DNA from: Georhizobium profundi
GTDB taxonomy: Bacteria; Pseudomonadota; Alphaproteobacteria; Rhizobiales; Rhizobiaceae
NCBI RefSeq assembly: GCF_003952725.1
Contig: NZ_CP032509.1
Location: 3,434,001 to 3,498,000, forward strand
Length of the DNA stretch: 64,000 bases
Reading direction: 5' to 3'
This document shows, in pieces, positions 54,018 through 62,373 of the stretch; the first letter of the stretch is position 1, and each line of letters begins with the position of its first letter. The notes beneath the pieces are model-generated. The model made no database searches, was not told the DNA's origin, and saw nothing but the letters and a program-made list of their open reading frames with translations. A program made the translations under genes and the position numbers.

Positions 54018-54356
54018 CTAAGCCGCTTCCGGCCACACCATCGCTGGCAGTTCGGCCATAAGTTCCGCAACCTCCGGCACGGGGCGGGCACCGGCCGTCA
54101 CCTTGTCCAGCTCCGCATAGGCATGCGCCCAGATTTCATCGCGCCAGGCGACGAACGCCTGCGCTTCGGCCGCCCAGGCTTCGTTCGTGCTGGCGACGTA
54201 GCTCGCGAGGGAATTGCCGCTGTCATAGCGCCGCGACTGTGCCGTCTGGTCGACATGCGACTGGATGGCGAGGCGGAACGTGTCGGTAAGCTCGGCAGCC
54301 GCCTTGGCGGCCTTCTGCTCGGCCGTCACGATGATCGAAGCATCAGGCGTCCACAT
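54018..54356 (-). CDS. Tail fibre assembly-like protein
   Basis: A 112-residue protein. The core RRYDSGNSLASYVASTNEAWAAEAQAFVAWRDEIWAHAYAEL is the C-terminal pattern of phage tail fibre assembly chaperones (DUF4376-type). It overlaps the preceding gene by 14 bases. No further domain. Confidence 0.75.
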   Translation of the reverse strand: MWTPDASIIVTAEQKAAKAAAELTDTFRLAIQSHVDQTAQSRRYDSGNSLASYVASTNEAWAAEAQAFVAWRDEIWAHAYAELDKVTAGARPVPEVAELMAELPAMVWPEAA

Positions 54357-54810
54357 TGGCGTTCTCCTCGGTTTCGATCTGCGGCGCGGACTCGGGTTCG
54401 GGCGGAGGATCGGGCACGAACGTCTCGACCACCTCCGGATCCTGCCGCCAGCGCCTGGTCGTGACGATCATCAGCTTGCCGCCTTCGGCCGGCTGCTCGC
54501 TCACCTCGACGATCGTGTTCGAGGGGATGTCGATCGGGCCGGGCTCAATGACGGTCAGCGGTTCCGGAAAGGCCTGCCAAGGCTCCGGCGCCTCCCCATG
54601 AGGCAGGATCACCGTCAGGCAGACCTCGCCATCGATCCGATCGACCGGGCCGATGATCCAGTCGCAGGGAGTGGCGCCGGCGGGGATCGTGTCGCCCTCG
54701 CCAAGCGGGTCGAAGTTGAACAGCTCGCCATTGATGCGGAGCCGGTCACCCGACGTGATTTCGAGGGTCAGCGCGTCCGAGCGCAGCTGCGGTGAAAATG
54801 AGATGCGCAT
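54343..54810 (-). CDS. Phage protein next to the tail fibre gene
   Basis: A 155-residue protein. LRSDALTLEITSGDRLRINGELFNFDPLGEGDTIPAG and VDRIDGEVCLTVILPHGEAPEPWQAFPEPL are conserved in alphaproteobacterial prophages between fibre and lysis genes. Its ATG overlaps the fibre gene stop (TGATG). Probably a fibre-related chaperone or cap; not proven. Confidence 0.65.
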   Translation of the reverse strand: MRISFSPQLRSDALTLEITSGDRLRINGELFNFDPLGEGDTIPAGATPCDWIIGPVDRIDGEVCLTVILPHGEAPEPWQAFPEPLTVIEPGPIDIPSNTIVEVSEQPAEGGKLMIVTTRRWRQDPEVVETFVPDPPPEPESAPQIETEENANVDA

Positions 54811-55901
54811 CAATATGTCCCGAATGCATAGAGGTCGACGATGACGTTCGATGAGGACGACGTCGGTGAGTAGACGCGGCCGACGGCGCCGGTCGAACTG
54901 GCGGGCCGGACGTTCATCCATCGCGGCGCACTGGAACGCACGCCGCCGCCCGTTGCCGGAGGCGACGAGAATGCTGCTGGGAATGTCCAGGGCACTTCAG
55001 CCGACGAGAAGATGCTGCCTTGCGCCGTAGTCGTATTGGCAAAGTCGACGACCACCTGCCAGCAGATCTGGAAGCCATCGGGGAAACGGATGAACGACCC
55101 ATTGGCATTGGTGCCGAAGATGCAGTTGAGGCGCTTCCAGGCCGACCAAGTTGAGGCCACGCGGGAGCGGTACCAGATCGTATTGTTCGTATCGTTCGTG
55201 CCGGAGTCGCAGATCAGGATCTGCATCTCGCCACCGGTGGTGACGCGTCGGGCATGGAGCACGAGCCCGAAGGTGACCCCGGCCGGACCGCCCGAGCTGC
55301 CGACGCCGTAAGCATAGATGCCAGGCGGGATCGAGTTGTCGACGACGTCGAGATTGCCGATAGCCGGCGCCTCTCGACCGAGACCGAAAGCGCCGGTGCG
55401 CATCAGGCGATTGGCCGTGGCATCCGTGACGGACGACTGCACAGCGAGAAGGCCCAGCGTGGTCAGAGCAGCCGCAGCATCGACATCATCGACGAGTGAT
55501 CGCCCGAAAGACGTGAACACAGCGAGAGCCGATGTGCCCGAGCCGGTAAAATATGCCAGCCGATCGGCCGCTGAAGCGAGACCGGCGATCGAGGCGACGT
55601 TGCCATTCTTCAGCTGAGACAGCACGTCGCGCGCGGCAGTCGCCACACGGACCGAATCCGAGGCTCGGATGATCTTGTAGCTGTCGGTTGCCCGGTTGGC
55701 GCCAGGCCATGCATCCGCCAGTGTCAGAGACGTGTTCGAGTTGACGGATTGGATCGGCACCATGAGGCCAGCGGCGAGGAAGAAATCGCCAGCGAGAATG
55801 CCTTCCGTCAGCCAGTTCGTCCCGCTTTGCCCTGTCACGGCCGTCGAGCTGGCGTTCACCGAGGCTGTGCCGTTAGCGTACCAGGTTTGGTCGAAGGTCA
55901 T
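54810..55901 (-). CDS. Phage tail fibre protein
   Basis: A 363-residue fibre. The N-terminal 80 residues (TGQSGTNWLTEGILAGDFFLAAG, ADAWPGANRATDSYKIIR) are the base seen in many tail fibres, then a helical stretch (VRVATAARDVLSQLKNGNV), and a beta-rich Ser/Thr/Gly-rich end (residues about 180-363). It would bind the host surface. The fibre gene follows the coiled-coil gene by 10 bases. Confidence 0.8.
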   Translation of the reverse strand: MTFDQTWYANGTASVNASSTAVTGQSGTNWLTEGILAGDFFLAAGLMVPIQSVNSNTSLTLADAWPGANRATDSYKIIRASDSVRVATAARDVLSQLKNGNVASIAGLASAADRLAYFTGSGTSALAVFTSFGRSLVDDVDAAAALTTLGLLAVQSSVTDATANRLMRTGAFGLGREAPAIGNLDVVDNSIPPGIYAYGVGSSGGPAGVTFGLVLHARRVTTGGEMQILICDSGTNDTNNTIWYRSRVASTWSAWKRLNCIFGTNANGSFIRFPDGFQICWQVVVDFANTTTAQGSIFSSAEVPWTFPAAFSSPPATGGGVRSSAPRWMNVRPASSTGAVGRVYSPTSSSSNVIVDLYAFGTY

Positions 55902-55911
55902 CGCCCTGCCC

Positions 55912-56193
55912 TCAATTCAGCTTTTCGGCCGCGCCGGCGGGCGTCTTGGGCTTCGGCTTGCGCGTGGCGGCAGTGGGCGCCGGATCGTTTGGCTTCTTGC
56001 CGATCTGAGCCTGAAGATCCGCAATCTGCGCCTGCTGCTGCCGGAGAAGCTCGTGCGCTGTGCGCAGCTGATCGGCTTGACGAAGGGCCGTGTTCTCCGC
56101 CGCATCCATCCGGCCCTTGTAGTAGGCCGCGACCGGATCGATGAAGATTTGATGCGCAGCCGGAGCGGCCGCACCCTGTTCGGGTTCGGACAT
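55912..56193 (-). CDS. Small coiled-coil phage protein
   Basis: A 93-residue protein with a helical heptad stretch (ADQLRTAHELLRQQQAQIADLQAQIG, about 40-65) and a Pro/Lys/Thr-rich tail. It lies between the tip protein and the fibre and may bridge them. No family recognised. Confidence 0.6.
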   Translation of the reverse strand: MSEPEQGAAAPAAHQIFIDPVAAYYKGRMDAAENTALRQADQLRTAHELLRQQQAQIADLQAQIGKKPNDPAPTAATRKPKPKTPAGAAEKLN

Positions 56194-56221
56194 GCATGTC
56201 TCCTAAAGGTCTGAAATGTGG

Positions 56222-59200
56222 CTATTTCTTCCAGAGAAGAAATTTGCCAGCGATGTTCCAGGTGACGGTCGACGACCCACCTTTGTTCACGTTGGCTATC
56301 TGCAGGACGTATTGGCCAGCGCTGCCGGGGCTCTCGCTATTGTCCATCGCGAAATCACGGACGATCGAGATCGGAAAGCTGTTCGGTCCCTGGTTCTGAC
56401 CCACAAGCTGGTAAAACGGAGTGACCCAGACCTCTTGCTGCGTATCGACGCGGAAGATGCGCGCTTGAAACGTGGCACGGCTTGACTGCGCACCATTCGT
56501 CGACAGCGTGATCTGACCGTCTACCTGAAGGAACGATCCGACGATCTTCGGGGTGTCCAATACGGCAACGGTCACGTAGTTCTGGGCAGCGCCTGAGTAG
56601 CTGCCAGAGCTCGCAATGCTGTTGTTGCTGGTGATCGTCTTGAAGCCGATGTTGGACTCTCCGACGGTCAGGTTCTGGATGAACGCCTCTTCCGACACGA
56701 GCTGCTGGATGAAGCCAGCCCGGGCGCGGATCTCGTCGAGGTAGGCCACGCCATCTTCGAAGACGAACGGGCGACGGTTGTTGGCGCCGTCGGTGACCAC
56801 GAATTGATTGGCGATCACGACGAACCGGTTCGGGAAGATCGGATCAGGCGGCACATCGACAAAGAAGCCCGCCTGTCGAAAGACATCTCCCGAGTTGATC
56901 CGAGCGAGCAACGCGTACCGCGCAGCGTAGCCCGCAGGCCCAGCCTGGACTTCGAATTTCGTCCTGATTTCAGCGCTGCTTCCGCCCATCGACGCCGTCA
57001 GAGACTGGATCGACTGGCCATAGGCGACCAGCGTGTCATCGTGGGCGACGACGACGGCCGAGAGGGAGTTGAAGGCCGACACATCGGCTTTGTCCGCCAC
57101 GGACGCCGAGACCGCAGTGACGGCGTCCGACAGCACGTTGATGTCGGCGCCCTGTTGCGTGACGACGGTGGAAAGGCCGGAAAGCGCCGAAGCATCGGCC
57201 TTGCCCGTCAGGCTGTTGTTGAGCGCGACGATGGCGCTCTGTTGGCTCGTGTTGACGTTCTCCGTCGCGGTTATCCGGCTGTCCAGGCTGTTCGTGACCG
57301 TCTGCGTCGCGAGGCCCGGGATCTGGTTCTGCACCGTCGTCAGTGCGCCGGCGACGCTGTTCAGCTGATTGCCTTGCGCCGTGATCTGGGCTTGCTGGCT
57401 GGTGACGACGGACGCATCGGCCTTCTGGCCAAGCGTCACGATGACGCCATCGACCCGCCTCGCCTGCAGATCGACTCGCCCGTCGACGGCCCGGGCATAG
57501 GTGTCGAGCGTGCTGTAGGCATTCGAGACCGCCTGCAGCGCGTTCTGACTGTCCTGCCTGTTTGCGAAATCCTGCTCGGCAACTAGGAGGGCGACGTTGT
57601 CCAGCGCAGAGCGCAGCGAGCGGATCGCCCGAGCCTGGCTGACGAACCCGCCGCCGCCGAGTGCCTCGACTTCCGCCGCCAATTCGTCCAGCACCGAGGA
57701 ATCGGCCTTGCCAGGAATGGCGGCATTGAGGATGTCCACTTGGCTGGCCAGGACCGTCACCAGCTCGTCGATCGCCTCGACTGAAGTGACGGCGTCGCTG
57801 AGGATCGTTGCCTGCCCTGCGACATACCCATTCAGATCGTTCAGCTGCACCGAAAGAACGGCGATGTCCTGCGCGAGTGCGGAGTCGGCCGTCGTTCGCG
57901 CGATCTGCTCGGCAAGCAACGCCGCCTGCGATGCACCTGGAGACGGCCGACCGATCGCAACCCAGTCGATCAGGAAGTAGTTGCTGGCATCGGCGGCCGT
58001 CGAGAGATCGAGCCTGATCTGGTCGATCGTGCCGGTCCATTCGGGATTGATGATCGCAACGGCGAAGTTGCTGGCGTCGAAGGTCGGCTCAGGAAAGCTG
58101 ACCCGCTGTTCGGTCGACCAGGTCATCACGCCGGCGGCGCGCCACCAGGCGAAGCCCTTCCACGTCGGAGAGCCGACCTTGCGGAGGCCAATTCGCAGCT
58201 GCCGATATTGCGTGCCGAGCGCGCCGATGCCGCGCGGCGACGTCACGTATGGATCGCTGGCAGCATCCGCCGGGCGCAGGAAGCCGCCTTGCCAAACCGG
58301 AATGCCGTTGCCATCCCACCCCTCGACAGTGCTGTCGAAGTTCCAAATCGTCTGCCAGTCGAACTGCTGATTGGTGCCGACCGAGATAAGGCTGATCTCT
58401 TGCGCCAACGCATCGACGGCCGTGATGCGCGCGGTCTGCTCGCTCGAGATGGCGGCACCCAGCGCAGCGCTGGATACTTCCAGAACCTGGACGCGAGTGG
58501 CAATGCCGCCGTCGCCGCTGATTGCGACCGTGATCGCCTCAGTGTAGCGAGCCGTGATCGCGTCGCTCTCGACCTTGATAGCCCGGCGCAGCTGTTCCTG
58601 CGCTTCGTAATTGGCGAAGTCCTGCTCTGCGACCAGCAGCGCGATGTTGGCCTGGTCGTTCGAGATCCGGCGGAATCGCTCGGCAAGGCTTGCAGCACCG
58701 GCAATGCGCTCGCCTGCCTCGGCTTGAATAGCCTCCTGCCGAGCGGTTGCCTCCTCCACGATCGCCGCGGCATTCTCCTGGACGATATCGACCAGCGGGA
58801 TCAGCGGGCTCTCAGGATTGCCGATCCAGTCGAGCAGTTCTTCGACGCTCTGATTGACCTGGTCGATCAGGCCGGGTGGGTAGACCTGGAAAGGGCCGGT
58901 CTCATCGGCCGTTGTCTGCCAGGGCGTCCAAGTCTTCAGCCGATCAGGAACCGTCCGGATCGTCGCGCGCGCCGTGTGCCGCGAGAACGGCACCACTTCG
59001 CTCGTGATGTAGTACTCGCCTGCTTCCGGATTGTCGCAGCGATCGCGGTAGACCGTCGCGCCGGCAGGGTCACTGCCGATTACGTACTCGAACCGAACTT
59101 CGGTGATCGACGGATCTTCGGGCGGCGTCCAGCGGCAAAGCAGGGCCGGGATTTCGTACCCGTCCGGCCCCGTGATGCTGCCGACATCGACACTGAAATT

Positions 59201-60727
59201 CGCGACGGTCGAAATGAGCGAAGGATTGACCGGCGACACCGACGGCACCACGACCGGGCCAGGCTCGATACCGGCATCCGAATAGACCGAGGCGCTCGTC
59301 TCAGCGAGATCCAGCGTGAAGCGAAACTGCGTGTCGCAGTTCCAGCCGACGATCAGCCAATCCAGTCCTTCCGCCTCGACCCACAGTCCTTCCTGCACCT
59401 TGAGGCCGACGCGGCGCGATACGGGCACTGTGTACTTGCCGCCGAGGCGCTGTTGCCGGTACCGAATCGCGAGCAGACGCTGCGCGATGTCCGGCTCGGT
59501 CACCTGCAGGAAATCGTTGCCAGTCTGGCGCGTCCGTCCATCTTTGGCGATGTCGGCATTCACATAGACCGGCGTGAGGCTGGCAGGGTTCCACTGATCC
59601 TCGATCGAGGTGAACTGGCCGGAGATGTGATTGTAGAGCTCAAAAGCCGACTTACGGCGCTTGATCTGCTTGGCCCGACCCATGTCGATGTCATCGGCCG
59701 TGATCTCCAGCACCGGGATCTGAGGTGCGCCGGCGATGACACCGGAGAGACCGCGACGGTTGAGGCCATAGCCAGCCATGGCGTCGTCGAATTCTTTGAG
59801 CACCTCGGTGTGATCGTCGTCGGCCGTCACGATGAGCGACGCCTGATAGGTCGGCTTGCCGTCGATCGTCGTGTCGCAGACGTTCATCGACGCGAAATAA
59901 GAAGCAAGATCGAGCTGCCCGAGGCTCTTGCCCTCGCCGATGATCGTCCGATTGGAGATCCTGCCACGCACGCCGAGCTGATAGTTCAGTCGGTGGACGG
60001 CCGGGTTCTGCGTGTGGACCCACGTCGACGGATCATCGAGGCGCTGCTCACCCTCACCGCCGGCGACCGTGCTGTCATGGCGGGGATCATATTCGCGCAG
60101 ACCGCGCAGCACGAACTCGATCTCAGGCCTGCCGTTGCCGAACTTCTCGTCATAGAAGCGCTCAACGATGACATAGGTGAGCCCCGCGCAGACAGACGTG
60201 GACTTCCACGGATTGCCCAAATTAGCGGTGAAGCTGACAAGCCGCTGATCGGCGAGCTGCCCCGGCCGGCCGTCATAAAAGCGGAAGGAGATGATGTTCT
60301 CGAAGCCGACGACGCCGTAGAACTTGGCCTCGTTGCCGATCGGCGGGATTTCATAGAGCGCGTGCTTCTGGCCGTAGAAATACACATAAGGCTCAAGCCC
60401 GTCGCACCATCCATTCGCCAGGACGAACACATCCGTATTTGACTTATCGCCCGGTCCCCACTTGGCGTAGTAGATCCGATGGCCTTTGACCTTGCCTTTG
60501 CCGTAGACGGTCGACGCCGGCACGTTGCTGCCAAGCTCGACCTCGCCCTGGACGGCACTGTAGTTGCGCGACTTGCGGCGGTTCAGATAGCCGTTGACGA
60601 GCGTCTTCGCGCCGAAGGCCAAGGCTCCGCCGATGGTGGCGGATGCGATCGCAAAGGCCGACGTGCCCGCAGCCAAGCCGAGGACGCTGGTGGCGATGAC
60701 GCCACCAATCGCAGAAAAGATTGCCAT
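56222..60727 (-). CDS. Giant tail-tip / host specificity protein (J-like)
   Basis: A 1501-residue tail-tip protein. The N-terminal 45 residues are hydrophobic (IGGVIATSVLGLAAGTSAFAIAS). Residues about 50-480 are the conserved tip domain with AVHRLNYQLGVRG and VLEITADDIDMG; a fibronectin-like part follows (about 490-620). The rest is a long coiled-coil and beta stalk in which ALLVAEQDFAN occurs twice (encoded near 58620 and 57570), with a receptor-binding end. The gene fills 4.5 kb, as in GTA gp15 and lambda J. Confidence 0.88.
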   Translation of the reverse strand: MAIFSAIGGVIATSVLGLAAGTSAFAIASATIGGALAFGAKTLVNGYLNRRKSRNYSAVQGEVELGSNVPASTVYGKGKVKGHRIYYAKWGPGDKSNTDVFVLANGWCDGLEPYVYFYGQKHALYEIPPIGNEAKFYGVVGFENIISFRFYDGRPGQLADQRLVSFTANLGNPWKSTSVCAGLTYVIVERFYDEKFGNGRPEIEFVLRGLREYDPRHDSTVAGGEGEQRLDDPSTWVHTQNPAVHRLNYQLGVRGRISNRTIIGEGKSLGQLDLASYFASMNVCDTTIDGKPTYQASLIVTADDDHTEVLKEFDDAMAGYGLNRRGLSGVIAGAPQIPVLEITADDIDMGRAKQIKRRKSAFELYNHISGQFTSIEDQWNPASLTPVYVNADIAKDGRTRQTGNDFLQVTEPDIAQRLLAIRYRQQRLGGKYTVPVSRRVGLKVQEGLWVEAEGLDWLIVGWNCDTQFRFTLDLAETSASVYSDAGIEPGPVVVPSVSPVNPSLISTVANFSVDVGSITGPDGYEIPALLCRWTPPEDPSITEVRFEYVIGSDPAGATVYRDRCDNPEAGEYYITSEVVPFSRHTARATIRTVPDRLKTWTPWQTTADETGPFQVYPPGLIDQVNQSVEELLDWIGNPESPLIPLVDIVQENAAAIVEEATARQEAIQAEAGERIAGAASLAERFRRISNDQANIALLVAEQDFANYEAQEQLRRAIKVESDAITARYTEAITVAISGDGGIATRVQVLEVSSAALGAAISSEQTARITAVDALAQEISLISVGTNQQFDWQTIWNFDSTVEGWDGNGIPVWQGGFLRPADAASDPYVTSPRGIGALGTQYRQLRIGLRKVGSPTWKGFAWWRAAGVMTWSTEQRVSFPEPTFDASNFAVAIINPEWTGTIDQIRLDLSTAADASNYFLIDWVAIGRPSPGASQAALLAEQIARTTADSALAQDIAVLSVQLNDLNGYVAGQATILSDAVTSVEAIDELVTVLASQVDILNAAIPGKADSSVLDELAAEVEALGGGGFVSQARAIRSLRSALDNVALLVAEQDFANRQDSQNALQAVSNAYSTLDTYARAVDGRVDLQARRVDGVIVTLGQKADASVVTSQQAQITAQGNQLNSVAGALTTVQNQIPGLATQTVTNSLDSRITATENVNTSQQSAIVALNNSLTGKADASALSGLSTVVTQQGADINVLSDAVTAVSASVADKADVSAFNSLSAVVVAHDDTLVAYGQSIQSLTASMGGSSAEIRTKFEVQAGPAGYAARYALLARINSGDVFRQAGFFVDVPPDPIFPNRFVVIANQFVVTDGANNRRPFVFEDGVAYLDEIRARAGFIQQLVSEEAFIQNLTVGESNIGFKTITSNNSIASSGSYSGAAQNYVTVAVLDTPKIVGSFLQVDGQITLSTNGAQSSRATFQARIFRVDTQQEVWVTPFYQLVGQNQGPNSFPISIVRDFAMDNSESPGSAGQYVLQIANVNKGGSSTVTWNIAGKFLLWKK

Positions 60728-60744
60728 TCAGATGTCCGCTTGGA

Positions 60745-61143
60745 TCAGCCGGCCCGGTAGGCGGCGATGCAGGTCGAGACCGGGAAGTCCCGGCGGCCGC
60801 GTTCGGTCTTCACGATAAAGGCCTGGCCGGCGCAGACGGCGAGATGCTCGCCATCCTCCGCCAGCACGATAGCGATGTCGCCGACGCGCGCTTCGGCCGG
60901 CGCGCAGCGCTGGAAGTGCGTGTCGACGAGGGTCACCAGGCTCGAATGCCCCAGGCGCCTGAGCAGCCGCCCTGCCCCCGTCTTCGTCCGGTAGCGGCCG
61001 CGATAAATCTTTGCGATCTCGGTTCCGCCGAGGGCATCGGCCACGGCCAGTGCCGTGATGAAGCAATCGGCCGTCCCGTAGGCGTAGGGCTCCGCCAGGA
61101 GCGGCCGCACCGTCTTGCTGACGATCTCGAACCGGCTAGCCAC
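60745..61143 (-). CDS. DUF6950 / NlpC-P60-like tail protein
   Basis: A 132-residue protein. Start is GTG at 61143 with GGGGGCAGCAG upstream, overlapping the preceding gene by 8 bases. YGTADCFITALAVADALGG holds a possible catalytic Cys (about 27), and RRGRYRTKTGAGRLLRRLGH is typical of DUF6950. It stands where NlpC/P60-type tail peptidases do in GTA-like tails (gp14), so it may cut peptidoglycan during DNA entry. Confidence 0.75.
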   Translation of the reverse strand: MASRFEIVSKTVRPLLAEPYAYGTADCFITALAVADALGGTEIAKIYRGRYRTKTGAGRLLRRLGHSSLVTLVDTHFQRCAPAEARVGDIAIVLAEDGEHLAVCAGQAFIVKTERGRRDFPVSTCIAAYRAG

Positions 61144-61726
61144 CCTGCTGCCCCCAGCGCTCCGGCCAGCGCGTGCTGGTGGCGACATATTCGAGCGACG
61201 TATCGTTCGGATCGTTGTCGAACTGCTGTTCGGCTGGACTGCGCTTCACGCTCGTCTGCCCGCGTGCCGAACGCCCGGGTGGCTCCAGCTCGATCGAGAC
61301 CGTCAGGCTGCGCGCGCCGTCGGCCCCGGCAGCCCCCTGTTCGTAGCTGACCTCGTTGATCTCATAGATCGAGGACGCGAGAAGGCCGAGCACCTCGCCG
61401 CTTTCGATGTCGACGGCCAGATGCGAGATGATCACAGGTGCGTTCGTGTAGTCGTAGCTTTCCAGCGCCGCAATCGCGTCGTCCGCATTCTCTGTCGGAA
61501 CGCCGGAGAAAACGATGGTGCGCGCTGTAACCGCGACGCCCAGCTCGCCCGACAGCTCGCCCATCTCCAGCCACTTGTTGGGCTGGTAGGTCATGCCGTT
61601 GAAGAGAAGCGGACGGGCGCCGCGATGATAGCCAACCGACTTGCCGGGCAGATCGAACCGGATCAGATCGAAGCGGCCGAGCTGGCCGCCCTCAAGCGCA
61701 TCTTCGATAGCGGGATCGAGGCTCAT
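61136..61726 (-). CDS. Phage minor tail protein (GTA gp13-like position)
   Basis: A 196-residue protein. FNGMTYQPNKWLEMGELSGELGV and the end SVKRSPAEQQFDNDPNDTSLEYV recall DUF2163/minor tail proteins of siphovirus-type tails. It overlaps the preceding gene by four bases (ATGA). Its place between the 216-residue protein and the NlpC-like protein matches GTA gp12-gp13-gp14 order. Confidence 0.7.
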   Translation of the reverse strand: MSLDPAIEDALEGGQLGRFDLIRFDLPGKSVGYHRGARPLLFNGMTYQPNKWLEMGELSGELGVAVTARTIVFSGVPTENADDAIAALESYDYTNAPVIISHLAVDIESGEVLGLLASSIYEINEVSYEQGAAGADGARSLTVSIELEPPGRSARGQTSVKRSPAEQQFDNDPNDTSLEYVATSTRWPERWGQQGG

Positions 61727-62373
61727 CCTGGAAATGCCTCCTGCACCGAGAAGGAGACACCTCGATCGCCACGGCGCCGGGCGGCTTGATAGCTCCCAGG
61801 ATCGATTTGGCCGAGGAACGCGGGCTTCTCAAAGTTGATGAGAGCAGCGGTCGAAAAATTCTGGAGATCCAGCGCGAACCGGATCTGCACGGTCATCAGA
61901 CCGCCAGCACTTGCCTTCGCGTCAGCTGCCACGCGGTGCAGCGACAGAACCGTTGGCGATTGGCGCACCTCCAGGTAATCGCCTGCCCTCAGCTGCCAAT
62001 TGGCCGGCAAACCGGTGATTGTCAGGGTACGGCTATTGACGATCGCGCTCAGCGTCGCCGTACCGTTGAAAGCGCCACCTCCTGCACGGACGCCGGAAAG
62101 AGCGCCTTTCAGATAATCAAGCGGCCGAGGCCTCGTCATATCGAAACAGCGCGCGAATGCGCCGTCTTCGATCGCCATGAAGAAGGCGTCCAGCTCGCCG
62201 ATATGCGCGAGCCGCGTGGTCGGCGAGACATAGTCCGCGACCCAGTACGGCGTTGCGAAAACGTCGCGCTCGGTAAAACGCCCCTCCATGCGGGCAACGT
62301 TCTGCGGGCGCACCGGATCGAAGCGCGGCGATGTGAGGCCGACGCCGCAGGGCACATCGATGATCGTCGCCAT
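61723..62373 (-). CDS. Phage minor tail protein (GTA gp12-like position)
   Basis: A 216-residue protein. The N-terminal part has VADYVSPTTRLAHIGELDAFFMAIEDGAFARCFDM and the second half ITGLPANWQLRAGDYLEVRQSPTVLSLHRV, found in tail proteins next to tape measure genes. It shares its first base with the end of the tape measure gene (TGATG). Confidence 0.7.
   Translation of the reverse strand: MATIIDVPCGVGLTSPRFDPVRPQNVARMEGRFTERDVFATPYWVADYVSPTTRLAHIGELDAFFMAIEDGAFARCFDMTRPRPLDYLKGALSGVRAGGGAFNGTATLSAIVNSRTLTITGLPANWQLRAGDYLEVRQSPTVLSLHRVAADAKASAGGLMTVQIRFALDLQNFSTAALINFEKPAFLGQIDPGSYQAARRRGDRGVSFSVQEAFPG

Noticed and set aside
58208..60442. 744-codon plus-strand frame opposite the tail-tip gene
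   Set aside because: Antisense shadow in high-GC sequence, rich in Arg/Asp as such shadows are, and it lies inside a tightly packed minus-strand operon.
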